From the NCBI GenBank assembly GCA_030639305.1, contig DAOWCY010000090.1, forward strand, positions 1-27,049: a stretch of DNA of 27,049 nucleotides. Direction: 5' to 3'. Each line of letters begins with the position of its first letter. Within the stretch, counting starts at the first letter, position 1. This DNA comes from JAGLQA01 sp023135565. Its GTDB lineage: Bacteria > Acidobacteriota > Aminicenantia > UBA2199. A model generated the notes under the pieces. That model worked only from the letters and a program-made list of their open reading frames with translations. It searched no databases and was not told the origin of the DNA. Below are positions 7,243 through 14,124 of the stretch, piece by piece. A program made the translations under genes and the position numbers.

Positions 7243-7509
7243 TCAATAAGCATCCCCCCTGGGTAAGATAGCATAAACCGACAACAGTTTCGATTTTTTC
7301 TCAGGCGAAAATAATACACGCCACTTTCCAACCCTTAACCGGTAATCCCCTCGAAGTTCACCGCTGAGAGCTTTTACATTATTATGCCGGAAAGGATTTT
7401 CCGCACTCTCCAATTGTTTCAACGATTCCTTGATCCGTTTTCTTGTCTTTTGATCTAACTTAAGGTACTGTTTCTCAGCATTGGGTTTAATCTCAATCTG
7501 CCAGTTCAT
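7243..7509 (-). CDS. RelE/ParE-superfamily toxin
   Basis: The 88-residue protein has the short RelE fold signature: WQIEIKPNAEKQYLKL, a central helical KRIKESLKQLE, then the strand block LRGDYRLRVGKWRVLFSP and a C-terminal LLSVYAILPRGDAY. The Arg residues in DYRLRVGKWRV sit where RelE toxins bind and cut mRNA at the ribosome, whereas ParE members target gyrase. The sequence alone does not decide which. It overlaps the antitoxin gene by 17 bases, with an internal GGAAATC before the ATG, so translation is coupled. Length is normal for the family and the gene looks intact. Confidence 0.88.
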   Translation of the reverse strand: MNWQIEIKPNAEKQYLKLDQKTRKRIKESLKQLESAENPFRHNNVKALSGELRGDYRLRVGKWRVLFSPEKKSKLLSVYAILPRGDAY

Positions 7510-7732
7510 CTAAGGATTTCCCTTTCACGCCGTCTTTAATTTCCTGTTTGCCCTGCTTAATCGTTTCTACCCAGGCCGGGTTTGACAGCAAATCCAGGGT
7601 TTCTTTATGCCGCTCTATATAATCATCTATCAGTTCGGAAACGATATCTTTCAGATCTCTCCTTTCTACACTGGAAATGATCTTCAAGATATCTCTTTTT
7701 TCTTTGGGAATTCTTAATGTTGCAGTCTCCAT
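7493..7732 (-). CDS. Ribbon-helix-helix antitoxin
   Basis: This 79-residue protein precedes the toxin and would neutralise it and repress the operon. Residues 3-45 fit a ribbon-helix-helix unit: a strand TATLRIPKEKRD, then helices ILKIISSVE and DIVSELIDDYIERHKE. The acidic, flexible C-terminus (QGKQEIKDGVKGKSLDELAD) is the usual toxin-wrapping part. AGGAGG lies 9 bases before the ATG. A strong promoter with two palindromes sits just upstream (7749-7795). Confidence 0.88.
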   Translation of the reverse strand: METATLRIPKEKRDILKIISSVERRDLKDIVSELIDDYIERHKETLDLLSNPAWVETIKQGKQEIKDGVKGKSLDELAD

Positions 7733-7748
7733 AATATTACACCTCCTG

Positions 7749-7795
7749 GTAGATTTGTCTACAAATAGAATAGTATACTAATCGCTTAACGTCAA
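7749..7795 (-). promoter_or_regulatory. Promoter and palindromic operators of the relE/RHH-type operon
   Basis: On the minus strand TTGACG (7795-7790) and TATTCT (7772-7767) are 17 bases apart. Palindrome TAGTATACTA (7771-7780) overlaps the spacer and -10. GTAGATTTGTCTAC (7749-7762) lies just past the start of transcription. Two operator-like sites over a promoter are the usual arrangement for ribbon-helix-helix autorepression. Confidence 0.75.
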
Positions 7796-8005
7796 CAGGA
7801 AAACCAAAAATTTTTAAGAATTTTCTATTGAGCTGCAGCCCCACCCTCTGTGGTGCTGCTGATCCGTGAGAATCTTGTTTTTTCGCGAAGATTTCCTGGA
7901 AACGAAGAAGTTCTTTCCGATCTCCTCATAGGGTGGCTTATACCCTGCCCACGTGGTGGGCCGCCGCACCCCTCTGTGGCTATATTAATTTCAAGAAGTG
8001 CTGCG
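7796..8005. other. Non-coding interval with GC-rich palindromes
   Basis: No believable gene is seen between the toxin-antitoxin promoter and the Fe-S gene. The stretch holds GC palindromes such as CCCAC-GTG-GTGGG (7948-7960) and a CCGCCGCACCCCTCTGTGG piece like those at 9470-9487 and 18605-18640. It probably consists of decayed dispersed repeats. Confidence 0.5.
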
Positions 8006-9319
8006 CTAAAGATCTACGGCCCAGCCCTTGCCTAACTTCCCGGCTCCGGCCTTCATAACACCGAGAAACCGCGAACGCAGCAAATCACTGAGCAGCGCCT
8101 TCTTCACCGGGGGCAAACGCAAAAATCCTCCGACAAATGCCCGCAAAATTTTCTGCCCGATACTGCCCGGATTATCAAACAATTGATACTGCAAAGTACC
8201 CCGCTCTAAACATTGCAAAATCACCCGCTCAAACGAAGTCTCAGGATAAAAAACCCGCTGCTCTCGCCGGTGCAATTTCAAAGCGCCTTTTTTACATTTC
8301 AAGGCGCAGACGCCGCAGCCGAGACAGAGCGTTTCATCTACCCGGGGTGGCTTCTTTTTCTTCGGCGCGGAAGGGTCCGGGGCTTCCACCTCGATGGCGT
8401 CGATAGGACAGGCAGCCACACACAACCCGCAGCCGCTGCATTCCTCCGGGTCGATCAGGGCTATAAAATTAGAGGTCACCATGATATTGGGATAACCGAA
8501 TTTACGGATGCCTAAAAGCACACTGCAGCAGCATTTACAACAGTGACACATAAATCCCACGCTGTTCTTCACATTATCGGTGTTGAGCACCAAACCGCGT
8601 TCTTGCGAACGGGATAGGTGTTCCAGCATTTCAGTTTTGGATACCTCTTTCGATAGATTATTGCGGATCAAATAATCCGCCGAATAACCGAAAGATGAAC
8701 AAACCTCTAAAGGCACATCACAACCTCTGGTTCCAAGATGATGCTTCTCATGACGACAGGAACAAATTCCTATCGAAAATTTATCGTGCGATTCGATGAT
8801 GGCGGCGGCTTTTTCATAATCTAATATCTCTACATACTCATCCGCCGCCACCGCGGTTTCATGAGGCAAAATACGCATGGGGGAAATCCGCTCGCCTTTC
8901 TTAAAATTAGCGGCCTGGAAGGTCTCTCTACCCAGTAAATAACGATGAAATAGTTCGGATATGGTTTTGAGATCGACATCACTGCCCGTTCGCATCATGG
9001 TAAATTCAAAGATGCCGATCACTATAGGCGAGGGGGCATAACGGTATATCCCTTCTATATAAAGATCGAGCACCAGCCCTTTCTTACAAAGACCGTCCAA
9101 TAGCTTCTTCAGCCTGGATTCTTCAATCTTAGTTATTTTCCCGAGGGTTTCGATTTCCGATAAGCCGTAGGGCATCCGCACGATCAGATCAGCTTCTTCA
9201 CGGGTGTACAGCTCCTTTAATACGGCGTGGAAAGTTGCATTCCAGGGCGCTCGCATGGCGAGTTGGTCGATCTTTTTGCCTAATTTTCGGTAAATGCCTT
9301 TGCCTACTAAATGTCCCAT
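8006..9319 (-). CDS. Ferredoxin-type 4Fe-4S protein with winged-helix-like N-terminus and extra Cys clusters
   Basis: The 437-residue protein starts at ATG 9319 with GAAGGT upstream. Longer in-frame reading would run through a repeat and dnaB. Residues about 30-100 (MPYGLSEIETLGKITKIEES then LKKLLDGLCKKGLVLDL) look like a winged helix. Two unusual Cys groups follow, GICSCRHEKHHLGTRGCDV and MCHCCKCCCSVL. Then come two classic clusters, CSGCGLCVAACP and CLGCGVCALKC, each fit for one [4Fe-4S]. It is likely a cytosolic electron carrier or redox sensor in an anaerobe. The partner is unknown. The six Cys in MCHCCKCCC are striking and could hold another cluster or zinc. A degraded 3' copy lies at 6992-7180. 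Confidence 0.85.
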   Translation of the reverse strand: MGHLVGKGIYRKLGKKIDQLAMRAPWNATFHAVLKELYTREEADLIVRMPYGLSEIETLGKITKIEESRLKKLLDGLCKKGLVLDLYIEGIYRYAPSPIVIGIFEFTMMRTGSDVDLKTISELFHRYLLGRETFQAANFKKGERISPMRILPHETAVAADEYVEILDYEKAAAIIESHDKFSIGICSCRHEKHHLGTRGCDVPLEVCSSFGYSADYLIRNNLSKEVSKTEMLEHLSRSQERGLVLNTDNVKNSVGFMCHCCKCCCSVLLGIRKFGYPNIMVTSNFIALIDPEECSGCGLCVAACPIDAIEVEAPDPSAPKKKKPPRVDETLCLGCGVCALKCKKGALKLHRREQRVFYPETSFERVILQCLERGTLQYQLFDNPGSIGQKILRAFVGGFLRLPPVKKALLSDLLRSRFLGVMKAGAGKLGKGWAVDL

Positions 9320-9333
9320 TTTTTTATTACCTT

Positions 9334-9430
9334 CTTGCCTTCGGCGACCCTGCCGGGAGCCTTGCCTTCGGCGACCCTGCCGGGGGCCAAACTTTTGTAA
9401 AAGTTTGATCAAAACTTTTGATAATTTAGA
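9334..9430. repeat. Direct repeat plus family A repeat fragment
   Basis: A 24-base unit beginning CTTGCCTTCGGCGACCC is repeated exactly at 9334-9357 and 9361-9384. It runs into a family A fragment CCAAACTTTTGTAAAAG, then TTTGATCAAAACTTTTG (9388-9420). It separates dnaB from the Fe-S gene. Confidence 0.8.
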
Positions 9431-9488
9431 ATCAAAGGCGCTTCCTGCTGCGAAGCAGCTTACCGGCTGGGTGCGCCGCACCCGTGGC

Positions 9489-10874
9489 CTATATGTAATC
9501 ATCTTCGCCGTACTCGCGGTGCTCCATGTTATCGAACCGCGTATACTGATCCCGGTAAGATAAAACAATCTTGCCGGTGGGGCCATTCCGCTGCTTGGCA
9601 ATAATCAAATCAGCTTCGCCTTTGCGATCGGTCTCCCGGTCAACCTGCTCATCACGGTGAAGAAACATTATGACATCGGCGTCCTGCTCTATAGCACCAC
9701 TCTCCTTAAGATCGGAAAGTTGATACTTAGCGCCCTCCCGCTTGCTGCCGCGCTGCTCCGGGGCCCGGTTCAACTGGGCCATGGCTACTACCGGTATCAT
9801 CAATTCCTTGGCAAGCTCCTTTAAAGAGGCGGATATGATAGCCACTTCCTGGGCCCGGGAATCATTGCGGCGCAAATTCTCACCGGTCACTTTCATCAAC
9901 TGCAGGTAATCTACAAAAACAATATCCAGCTTCTTGTCTTTAAATAATCTCCTGGCCCGGGTCTTCATTTCGATTATAGAGAGTGAGGCGGAATCATCGA
10001 TATTAAGTTTCGCATCTTTTAGGTTTTCAGCGGCTAACTGTAAGTTACTCCACTCGGTTTTATTCAAATGGGGCCGCCCTGTTCTTAACGCGCTCATGCT
10101 AATCCTGGCTTCAGTGGCCAATAATCGCATCATGATCTGGTGCCGGGACATCTCGATAGAAAAAAATCCCACCGCTTTGCCGTGCTTGACAGCCATGTTG
10201 GCCGCCATATTTAAGCCTAAAGCAGTTTTTCCCATAGACGGTCTGGCAGCAATGACGATAAAATCGCTTTTCTGAAATCCGCCGGTTAAATTATCCAACT
10301 CATAAAATTCCGTCTTTAATCCGCCGGAGTCGCCATGCTTCTGGATATTCTCGATAAGGTCCAGGGTCTCCGGCACGACTTTATCGGTGGCATGGAAACC
10401 GGTCTGGATTTCAGAATCGGCAATCTTTATGATGTCGTCCTGGAGCTTGCCTAATATATCTTTGGTCTCGGCCTTAGGTTCGGTGCCGCTCTGGATAACC
10501 CCCATAGAGGTTAATATCAATTGCCTTAAGGCCGCTTTGTCTTTGACTATGGCGACATATTCCTCAACATTGAGCTTGACGGGAATCCCATCCAATAGGG
10601 AATTCAAATATTCATATCCGCCGACAAATTTTAATTCCTTGCCCTTTTCTAAATACCCGGAAACCGTAACCGTATCGGCGGCCTTACCTTCATCGCTCAG
10701 CTTACTTATAGCCGCGGCAATCTTCTTGTGAGAATCCCGGTAAAAATCGCCGGAAGTTATCTGTGAAAAAACTTCATTTACATATCTATTGTCAATAAGC
10801 ATTGCCCCCAACAGGGCTCTTTCTGCTAACCCGTCGTGGGGCAGTGCTTTATTTAAATCAGGGGTGAGGTTCAC
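9489..10874 (-). CDS. dnaB: Replicative DNA helicase DnaB
   Basis: This 461-residue hexameric 5'-3' helicase unwinds the replication fork. The N-terminal domain (ALLGAMLIDNRYVNEVF, then GGYEYLNSLLD) is followed by the RecA-like motor. Walker A is AARPSMGKTALGLN (about 210-223), Walker B is LDIVFVDYLQLM (about 318-329), and the tail has the family's KESGAIEQDADVIMFLHRD and SYRDQYTRFDN. Its length is normal. The start is GTG (10874), because an in-frame TAG lies only two codons upstream, and no clear ribosome binding site is visible. It ends the operon, 19 bases after rplI, and is probably translated by coupling from that gene. Confidence 0.96.
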   Translation of the reverse strand: MNLTPDLNKALPHDGLAERALLGAMLIDNRYVNEVFSQITSGDFYRDSHKKIAAAISKLSDEGKAADTVTVSGYLEKGKELKFVGGYEYLNSLLDGIPVKLNVEEYVAIVKDKAALRQLILTSMGVIQSGTEPKAETKDILGKLQDDIIKIADSEIQTGFHATDKVVPETLDLIENIQKHGDSGGLKTEFYELDNLTGGFQKSDFIVIAARPSMGKTALGLNMAANMAVKHGKAVGFFSIEMSRHQIMMRLLATEARISMSALRTGRPHLNKTEWSNLQLAAENLKDAKLNIDDSASLSIIEMKTRARRLFKDKKLDIVFVDYLQLMKVTGENLRRNDSRAQEVAIISASLKELAKELMIPVVAMAQLNRAPEQRGSKREGAKYQLSDLKESGAIEQDADVIMFLHRDEQVDRETDRKGEADLIIAKQRNGPTGKIVLSYRDQYTRFDNMEHREYGEDDYI

Positions 10875-10893
10875 TTTCTATGTTACTATGTTA

Positions 10894-11520
10894 TTACTCA
10901 GGCTCAGGTTCCGGTTTCGGTTCAGCCTCCGGTTCAGGTTCTGGCTCTGGCTTAGGCTCCGCCTCAGGTTCAGCCTCCGGTTCAGGTTCAGCCTCAGCCT
11001 CAGCCTCCGGCTCAACCTCAGCTTCAGGTTTCGGTTCAACCTCTGGTTCCGGTTCAGGCTCCGGCGACTCTTCGCCTCCTTCTTTCACAACTTCAATCTT
11101 AAATTCAGCTTCTACGTCTTCCATCAGCTTTACTTTACATGTATAGCTGCCAAGCCGCTTGATGGGTTCTTCTAAGTGGAGCTTCTTCCTTTCGATATGC
11201 ACACCGGTCTCTTCCAGCAGTTTCTCGATCTCCATGGGGGTTACGGAACCGAATAAGGTGTCTTTTTCTCCGGCTTTCTTCTCGATAGTCAGGGTGATCT
11301 CTTCGATCTTCTGTTTCTGGTCCATGGCCGACAATTTATCGATCTCCAACTTCTGCTGAACCTTCTTTTTTCTTTTTTCCATCAAGTCCAGGTTATGCGG
11401 CGTAGGCTTTAACGCCATATCCCTGGGAAATAAATAATTCCGCGCATAACCGGGCTTTACCTCCACGATGGCACCAAGTTTTCCTAATGTTTCTATATCT
11501 GAAGTCAGTATAACTTTCAT
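10894..11520 (-). CDS. rplI: Large ribosomal subunit protein bL9 with long Glu/Pro/Ala tail
   Basis: bL9 binds 23S rRNA through its N-terminal domain. The first 150 residues are standard (MKVILTSDIETLGKLGAIVE, then the KPGYARNYLFP signature, a long helix and a C-terminal domain). After EVVKEGGEE the protein goes on for about 55 residues of Glu-Pro-Glu-Ala repeats that the family normally lacks. The DNA there is a hexamer-like repeat of GGTTCA/GGCTCC units (10894-11075). The start at 11520 has GAGG 6 bases upstream and lies 1 base after the rpsR stop. The tail may be a flexible acidic arm or a repeat expansion. Confidence 0.95.
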   Translation of the reverse strand: MKVILTSDIETLGKLGAIVEVKPGYARNYLFPRDMALKPTPHNLDLMEKRKKKVQQKLEIDKLSAMDQKQKIEEITLTIEKKAGEKDTLFGSVTPMEIEKLLEETGVHIERKKLHLEEPIKRLGSYTCKVKLMEDVEAEFKIEVVKEGGEESPEPEPEPEVEPKPEAEVEPEAEAEAEPEPEAEPEAEPKPEPEPEPEAEPKPEPEPE

Positions 11521-11521
11521 T

Positions 11522-11794
11522 TTAACCTCGCTTCGGTTCAACATACTTCAAGAAAGCCATGTGTCTTGCTCTTTTGATGGCTTTAGACAACTGCTTCTGA
11601 TGATAACCGCAGGTGCCGGTAACCCTGGCAGGAAGAATCTTGCCTGTCTCTAAAACAAAATTCTCAAGGGATTTATAATTCTTATAGTCGACCAACTTAA
11701 TCCTGTCCTTGCAAAAAACACAATACTTCCTTCGCGAAAAATAAAATTTCTTCTGCCCTCTGCCTGTATTTCTATTAGAACCGCCATTATTCAT
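11522..11794 (-). CDS. rpsR: Small ribosomal subunit protein bS18
   Basis: The 90-residue protein is a standard bS18, binding 16S rRNA next to bS6. It keeps KYCVFCKDRIKLVDYKNY (about 23-40) and TGTCGYHQKQLSKAIKRAR (about 59-77). The CxxC plus CxxH pattern suggests the zinc-binding form. Its ATG overlaps the end of rpsF by 8 bases (ATGAATAA), so the two are translationally coupled. No ssb gene separates them, unlike in many other bacteria. Confidence 0.96.
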   Translation of the reverse strand: MNNGGSNRNTGRGQKKFYFSRRKYCVFCKDRIKLVDYKNYKSLENFVLETGKILPARVTGTCGYHQKQLSKAIKRARHMAFLKYVEPKRG

Positions 11795-12329
11795 CTTTTA
11801 CCTCCTGTTCTTGAACTTTCTCTTCGCCTTTATTTGTCTTCTCTATACCCTTGTCTTCGGCTTTTGCCCGGGTATCATCCCGAACATGCTTTTTCTGCCT
11901 GTCTTGCCTTTCCTGCCGGTCCTTCCTGCTCTGAGGCGGTCTCCGTCTCAACCCTTCGTCCTTTTCGTCATCCGCGGATTTTTTTGAAATTCTTTCCATT
12001 CTTTGCCATTTTTTGGTCAGCTTGTTGGCTTTTCTCAGCCTGTCGTCTAACCTTAAGATGATGTATCTCATAACCTTTTCACTTACTTTCATGCGCTTCT
12101 CGATATCGAAAAACGTATTACCGGGCATTTCGGCATTTATAAAGGTGTAAATACCCTCATTGTGCTTCTCTACCGCGTAGGCCATCGGCCTCCGGCCCCA
12201 CTCGTCGATATTCTCGATGGTGCCTTCATTCTTCTGGATGATCTCGACTATAGAGTCGATGATCTTCTTCACTTCTTCTTCCGAAGATTCGGGATTAATA
12301 ATAAATCCGATCTCATACTTTCTTTTCAT
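11787..12329 (-). CDS. rpsF: Small ribosomal subunit protein bS6 with charged C-terminal extension
   Basis: bS6 pairs with bS18 on 16S rRNA. Residues 1-100 match it (KYEIGFIINPESSEEEV, then WGRRPMAYAV, GIYTFINAE, and VMRYIILRLDD). The next 75 residues are strongly charged: first basic and Arg/Gln-rich (RKDRQERQDRQKKHVRDD), then Glu/Lys-rich to the end (KGEEKVQEQEVKDE). Most bS6 proteins end near 100-135 residues, so this tail is long. AAGGAGG lies 9 bases before the ATG. bS6, bL25 and bL9 in this operon all carry acidic or charged tails. Confidence 0.95.
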   Translation of the reverse strand: MKRKYEIGFIINPESSEEEVKKIIDSIVEIIQKNEGTIENIDEWGRRPMAYAVEKHNEGIYTFINAEMPGNTFFDIEKRMKVSEKVMRYIILRLDDRLRKANKLTKKWQRMERISKKSADDEKDEGLRRRPPQSRKDRQERQDRQKKHVRDDTRAKAEDKGIEKTNKGEEKVQEQEVKDE

Positions 12330-12396
12330 TTCGTTTTTTTCCTCCTTACGGTTTTTAGCCTTCTTTTATAAAAGGCAAGGAGCTTTTCTCCTAATA

Positions 12397-12597
12397 TTAT
12401 TCACCGGATCCTTTTCCGGATCCTTTTCCAGATCCTTTTCCAGATCCTTTCTCGGATCCTTTCTCGGATCCTTTTCCAGATCCTTTTCCGGGTACTTTCT
12501 CGGATCCTTTATCCGGCTGCTTTTCTCCGTCAGCGGGGGTTTCGCCTTCGGTTTCCTCGGCTGCGTCTTCTTCGTCCTCTGCAACATCTTCCACTAT
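12397..12597 (-). other. Acidic bL25-like tail, in frame but separated from rplY by a TAA
   Basis: Directly after the rplY stop, in the same frame, the DNA reads IVEDVAEDEEDAAEETEG, then a GKGS/GSEK-rich run to a TAA at 12397. Acidic tails of this composition are usual at the C-terminus of bL25/CTC proteins. The GTG two codons after the stop has no ribosome binding site, so a separate small gene is less likely than a truncated or read-through tail. Full read-through would give about 256 residues. Confidence 0.7.
12406..12513 (-). repeat. 12-bp tandem repeat coding for GKGS units
   Basis: Nine head-to-tail units of GGATCCTTTTCC and near variants (such as AGATCCTTTTCC and GGATCCTTTCTC) lie on the plus strand. 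On the minus strand they encode Gly-Lys-Gly-Ser and Gly-Ser-Glu-Lys. The array carries several BamHI-type GGATCC sites. Copy number may vary between strains. Confidence 0.92.
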
Positions 12598-13167
12598 TTA
12601 CTCCATTTTGCATTTCCCACTGATAGAACAAATCACGGCATTGGGGTTAGAAATAAGCTGTACATGTTCCTCGATATCCAGTTCCTTAGCCTTAACCGAT
12701 TGCCCGATATGGAGCTCGCTGACGTCAAATATGACTTCATCGGGAATCTGGGTGACCAGGCATTTAACCTTGATTTCCCTGTTATTAAAGTCGAAAACGC
12801 CGTCTTCGACTTTTACGCCCACGGCTTCTCCTTCGAGTTTGATAGGTACGTCGACAATAACAGGTTTCTCTAAGTCTATGCGGATCAGGTCTACATGGAT
12901 GATATTGTCCGATAAATAATCATATTGGACTTCTTTCAGCATAGCGTCGATGTTCAACTTATCCCGTTGAATACGCAGCACGGTATTTTCCTTTTTTCCC
13001 GACCTTAATATACTTTTTATATCGTCTACTAAAAGGGAAACCGGTACCGATTCTTTATCGCCGCCATAGATTATAGCCGGTATCTTGCCTGTTCTTCTAA
13101 GCTGCCTGGCGATTTTTTTCCCTACCTGGTTTCTTGTTTCAGCCTTAAGGGTGGTTACATTTTCCAT
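12598..13167 (-). CDS. rplY: Large ribosomal subunit protein bL25 (CTC form), tail cut off
   Basis: bL25 binds 5S rRNA. Here it has the two-domain CTC form, 189 residues: N-terminal 5S-binding part (LKAETRNQVGKKIARQLRRT, then GKIPAIIYGG) and the second TL5-like domain (VDVPIKLEGEAVGVK, then LHIGQSVKAKELD). It stops with ...CSISGKCKME at a TAA. Directly in frame afterwards lies the acidic tail that CTC proteins commonly have. The start has CGAGG upstream and lies 12 bases after prs. Translation probably yields the 189-residue form, unless the TAA is read through or is a sequencing error. Confidence 0.95.
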   Translation of the reverse strand: MENVTTLKAETRNQVGKKIARQLRRTGKIPAIIYGGDKESVPVSLLVDDIKSILRSGKKENTVLRIQRDKLNIDAMLKEVQYDYLSDNIIHVDLIRIDLEKPVIVDVPIKLEGEAVGVKVEDGVFDFNNREIKVKCLVTQIPDEVIFDVSELHIGQSVKAKELDIEEHVQLISNPNAVICSISGKCKME

Positions 13168-13179
13168 TTTTTTCCTCGT

Positions 13180-14124
13180 TTATAAAAATAATTTTGATAC
13201 TGATGTTTCTTTATGTATGCTGTCTATTGCGTTAGCAAACAATTTTGAAACTGATAATACTTCTATTTTTTCACATCCTGATTTATTTTCTTTTAAAGGT
13301 ATCGTATCCGATACATATATCTTCTCCATGCTGGAACCTTCGAGATTGCTTATCGCTTTCCCGGAAAAAATACCGTGAGTGCAAACTGCGAAAATCCTTT
13401 TAGCTCCTTTGTCCTTGAGCACCTCTACCGTCTTCACCAGCGTCCCGGCGGTATCCACGATGTCGTCGACTATAATCGCGTTTTTGTCTTTCACATCGCC
13501 GATTATATTGATGATCTTGGCAACCCCGGGTTCAGGCCGCATCTTATAGGCAATGGCCAGGTCGGCATGAAGCTTCTGGGAAAAAATCCTGGCCCGCTCG
13601 ACGCCGCCGGCATCGGGGGAAACCACAACTACATCCTGCAGGTTCATTTTTTCAAAGTGAGAGATAAAAATCGGCAGCGCCATCAAATTGTCTACCGGCA
13701 TATCAAAAAAACCCTGGATTTGATTGGCATGTAGGTCGATGGTCAACATCCTCGTATAGCCGGAGGTTTCCATCAAGTCCGCGATTAACTTCGCGGAAAT
13801 AGGCACCCGGGGTCTATCTTTCCTGTCCTGCCTGGCATAGGCATAATAGGGGATCACTGCCGTTATTCTCCTGGCGGATGCCCGTTTAAAGGCGTCTGCC
13901 ATCAAGAGCGACTCCATTATATGAAAGTTGATATCCTCGGTAAAAGACTGCACCACAAACACATCGGCGCCGCGGACATTTTCATGGCTCTGGAATTTTA
14001 TTTCACCGTCGGAAAATGTCCCCAAATAGGCTTCGCCGGGAGTTTTATCTAAATGCGCTACGATATTCTTTGCCAATCGAGCATTCGAGGAACCTGAAAA
14101 AATCAAATATTTATTTTCACACAT
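13180..14124 (-). CDS. prs: Ribose-phosphate pyrophosphokinase
   Basis: Prs makes PRPP from ribose-5-phosphate and ATP for nucleotide, His and Trp synthesis. The 314-residue protein has the family motifs: the flexible-loop region YARQDRKDRPRVPISAKL (about 95-112), histidine-bearing TIDLHANQIQGFF, PDAGGVERARIF, and the PRPP-binding IIVDDIVDTAGT (about 218-229). The start is placed at MCENKYLI (14124), since an upstream reading would translate the tRNA-Gln gene. The ATG overlaps the end of ispE, and only a weak AGAAG ribosome binding site is seen, so coupling to ispE is likely. Confidence 0.96.
   Translation of the reverse strand: MCENKYLIFSGSSNARLAKNIVAHLDKTPGEAYLGTFSDGEIKFQSHENVRGADVFVVQSFTEDINFHIMESLLMADAFKRASARRITAVIPYYAYARQDRKDRPRVPISAKLIADLMETSGYTRMLTIDLHANQIQGFFDMPVDNLMALPIFISHFEKMNLQDVVVVSPDAGGVERARIFSQKLHADLAIAYKMRPEPGVAKIINIIGDVKDKNAIIVDDIVDTAGTLVKTVEVLKDKGAKRIFAVCTHGIFSGKAISNLEGSSMEKIYVSDTIPLKENKSGCEKIEVLSVSKLFANAIDSIHKETSVSKLFL

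Noticed and set aside
9320..9601. Longer start for the Fe-S protein
   Set aside because: It would translate repeat DNA (GPRQGRRRQGSRQG) and overlap dnaB. A GAAGGT site precedes the ATG at 9319.
10880..11146. Ser/Gly-rich plus-strand frame opposite the bL9 tail
   Set aside because: It is the antisense of the Glu/Pro repeat, with no ribosome binding site or family likeness.
12366..12587. Basic Lys/Asp/Pro-rich frame across the 12-bp repeat
   Set aside because: It is a shadow of the repeat in another frame. The acidic frame is continuous with rplY.
12592..12597. Separate small gene starting at the GTG after rplY
   Set aside because: No ribosome binding site is seen, and the composition is that of a bL25 tail.
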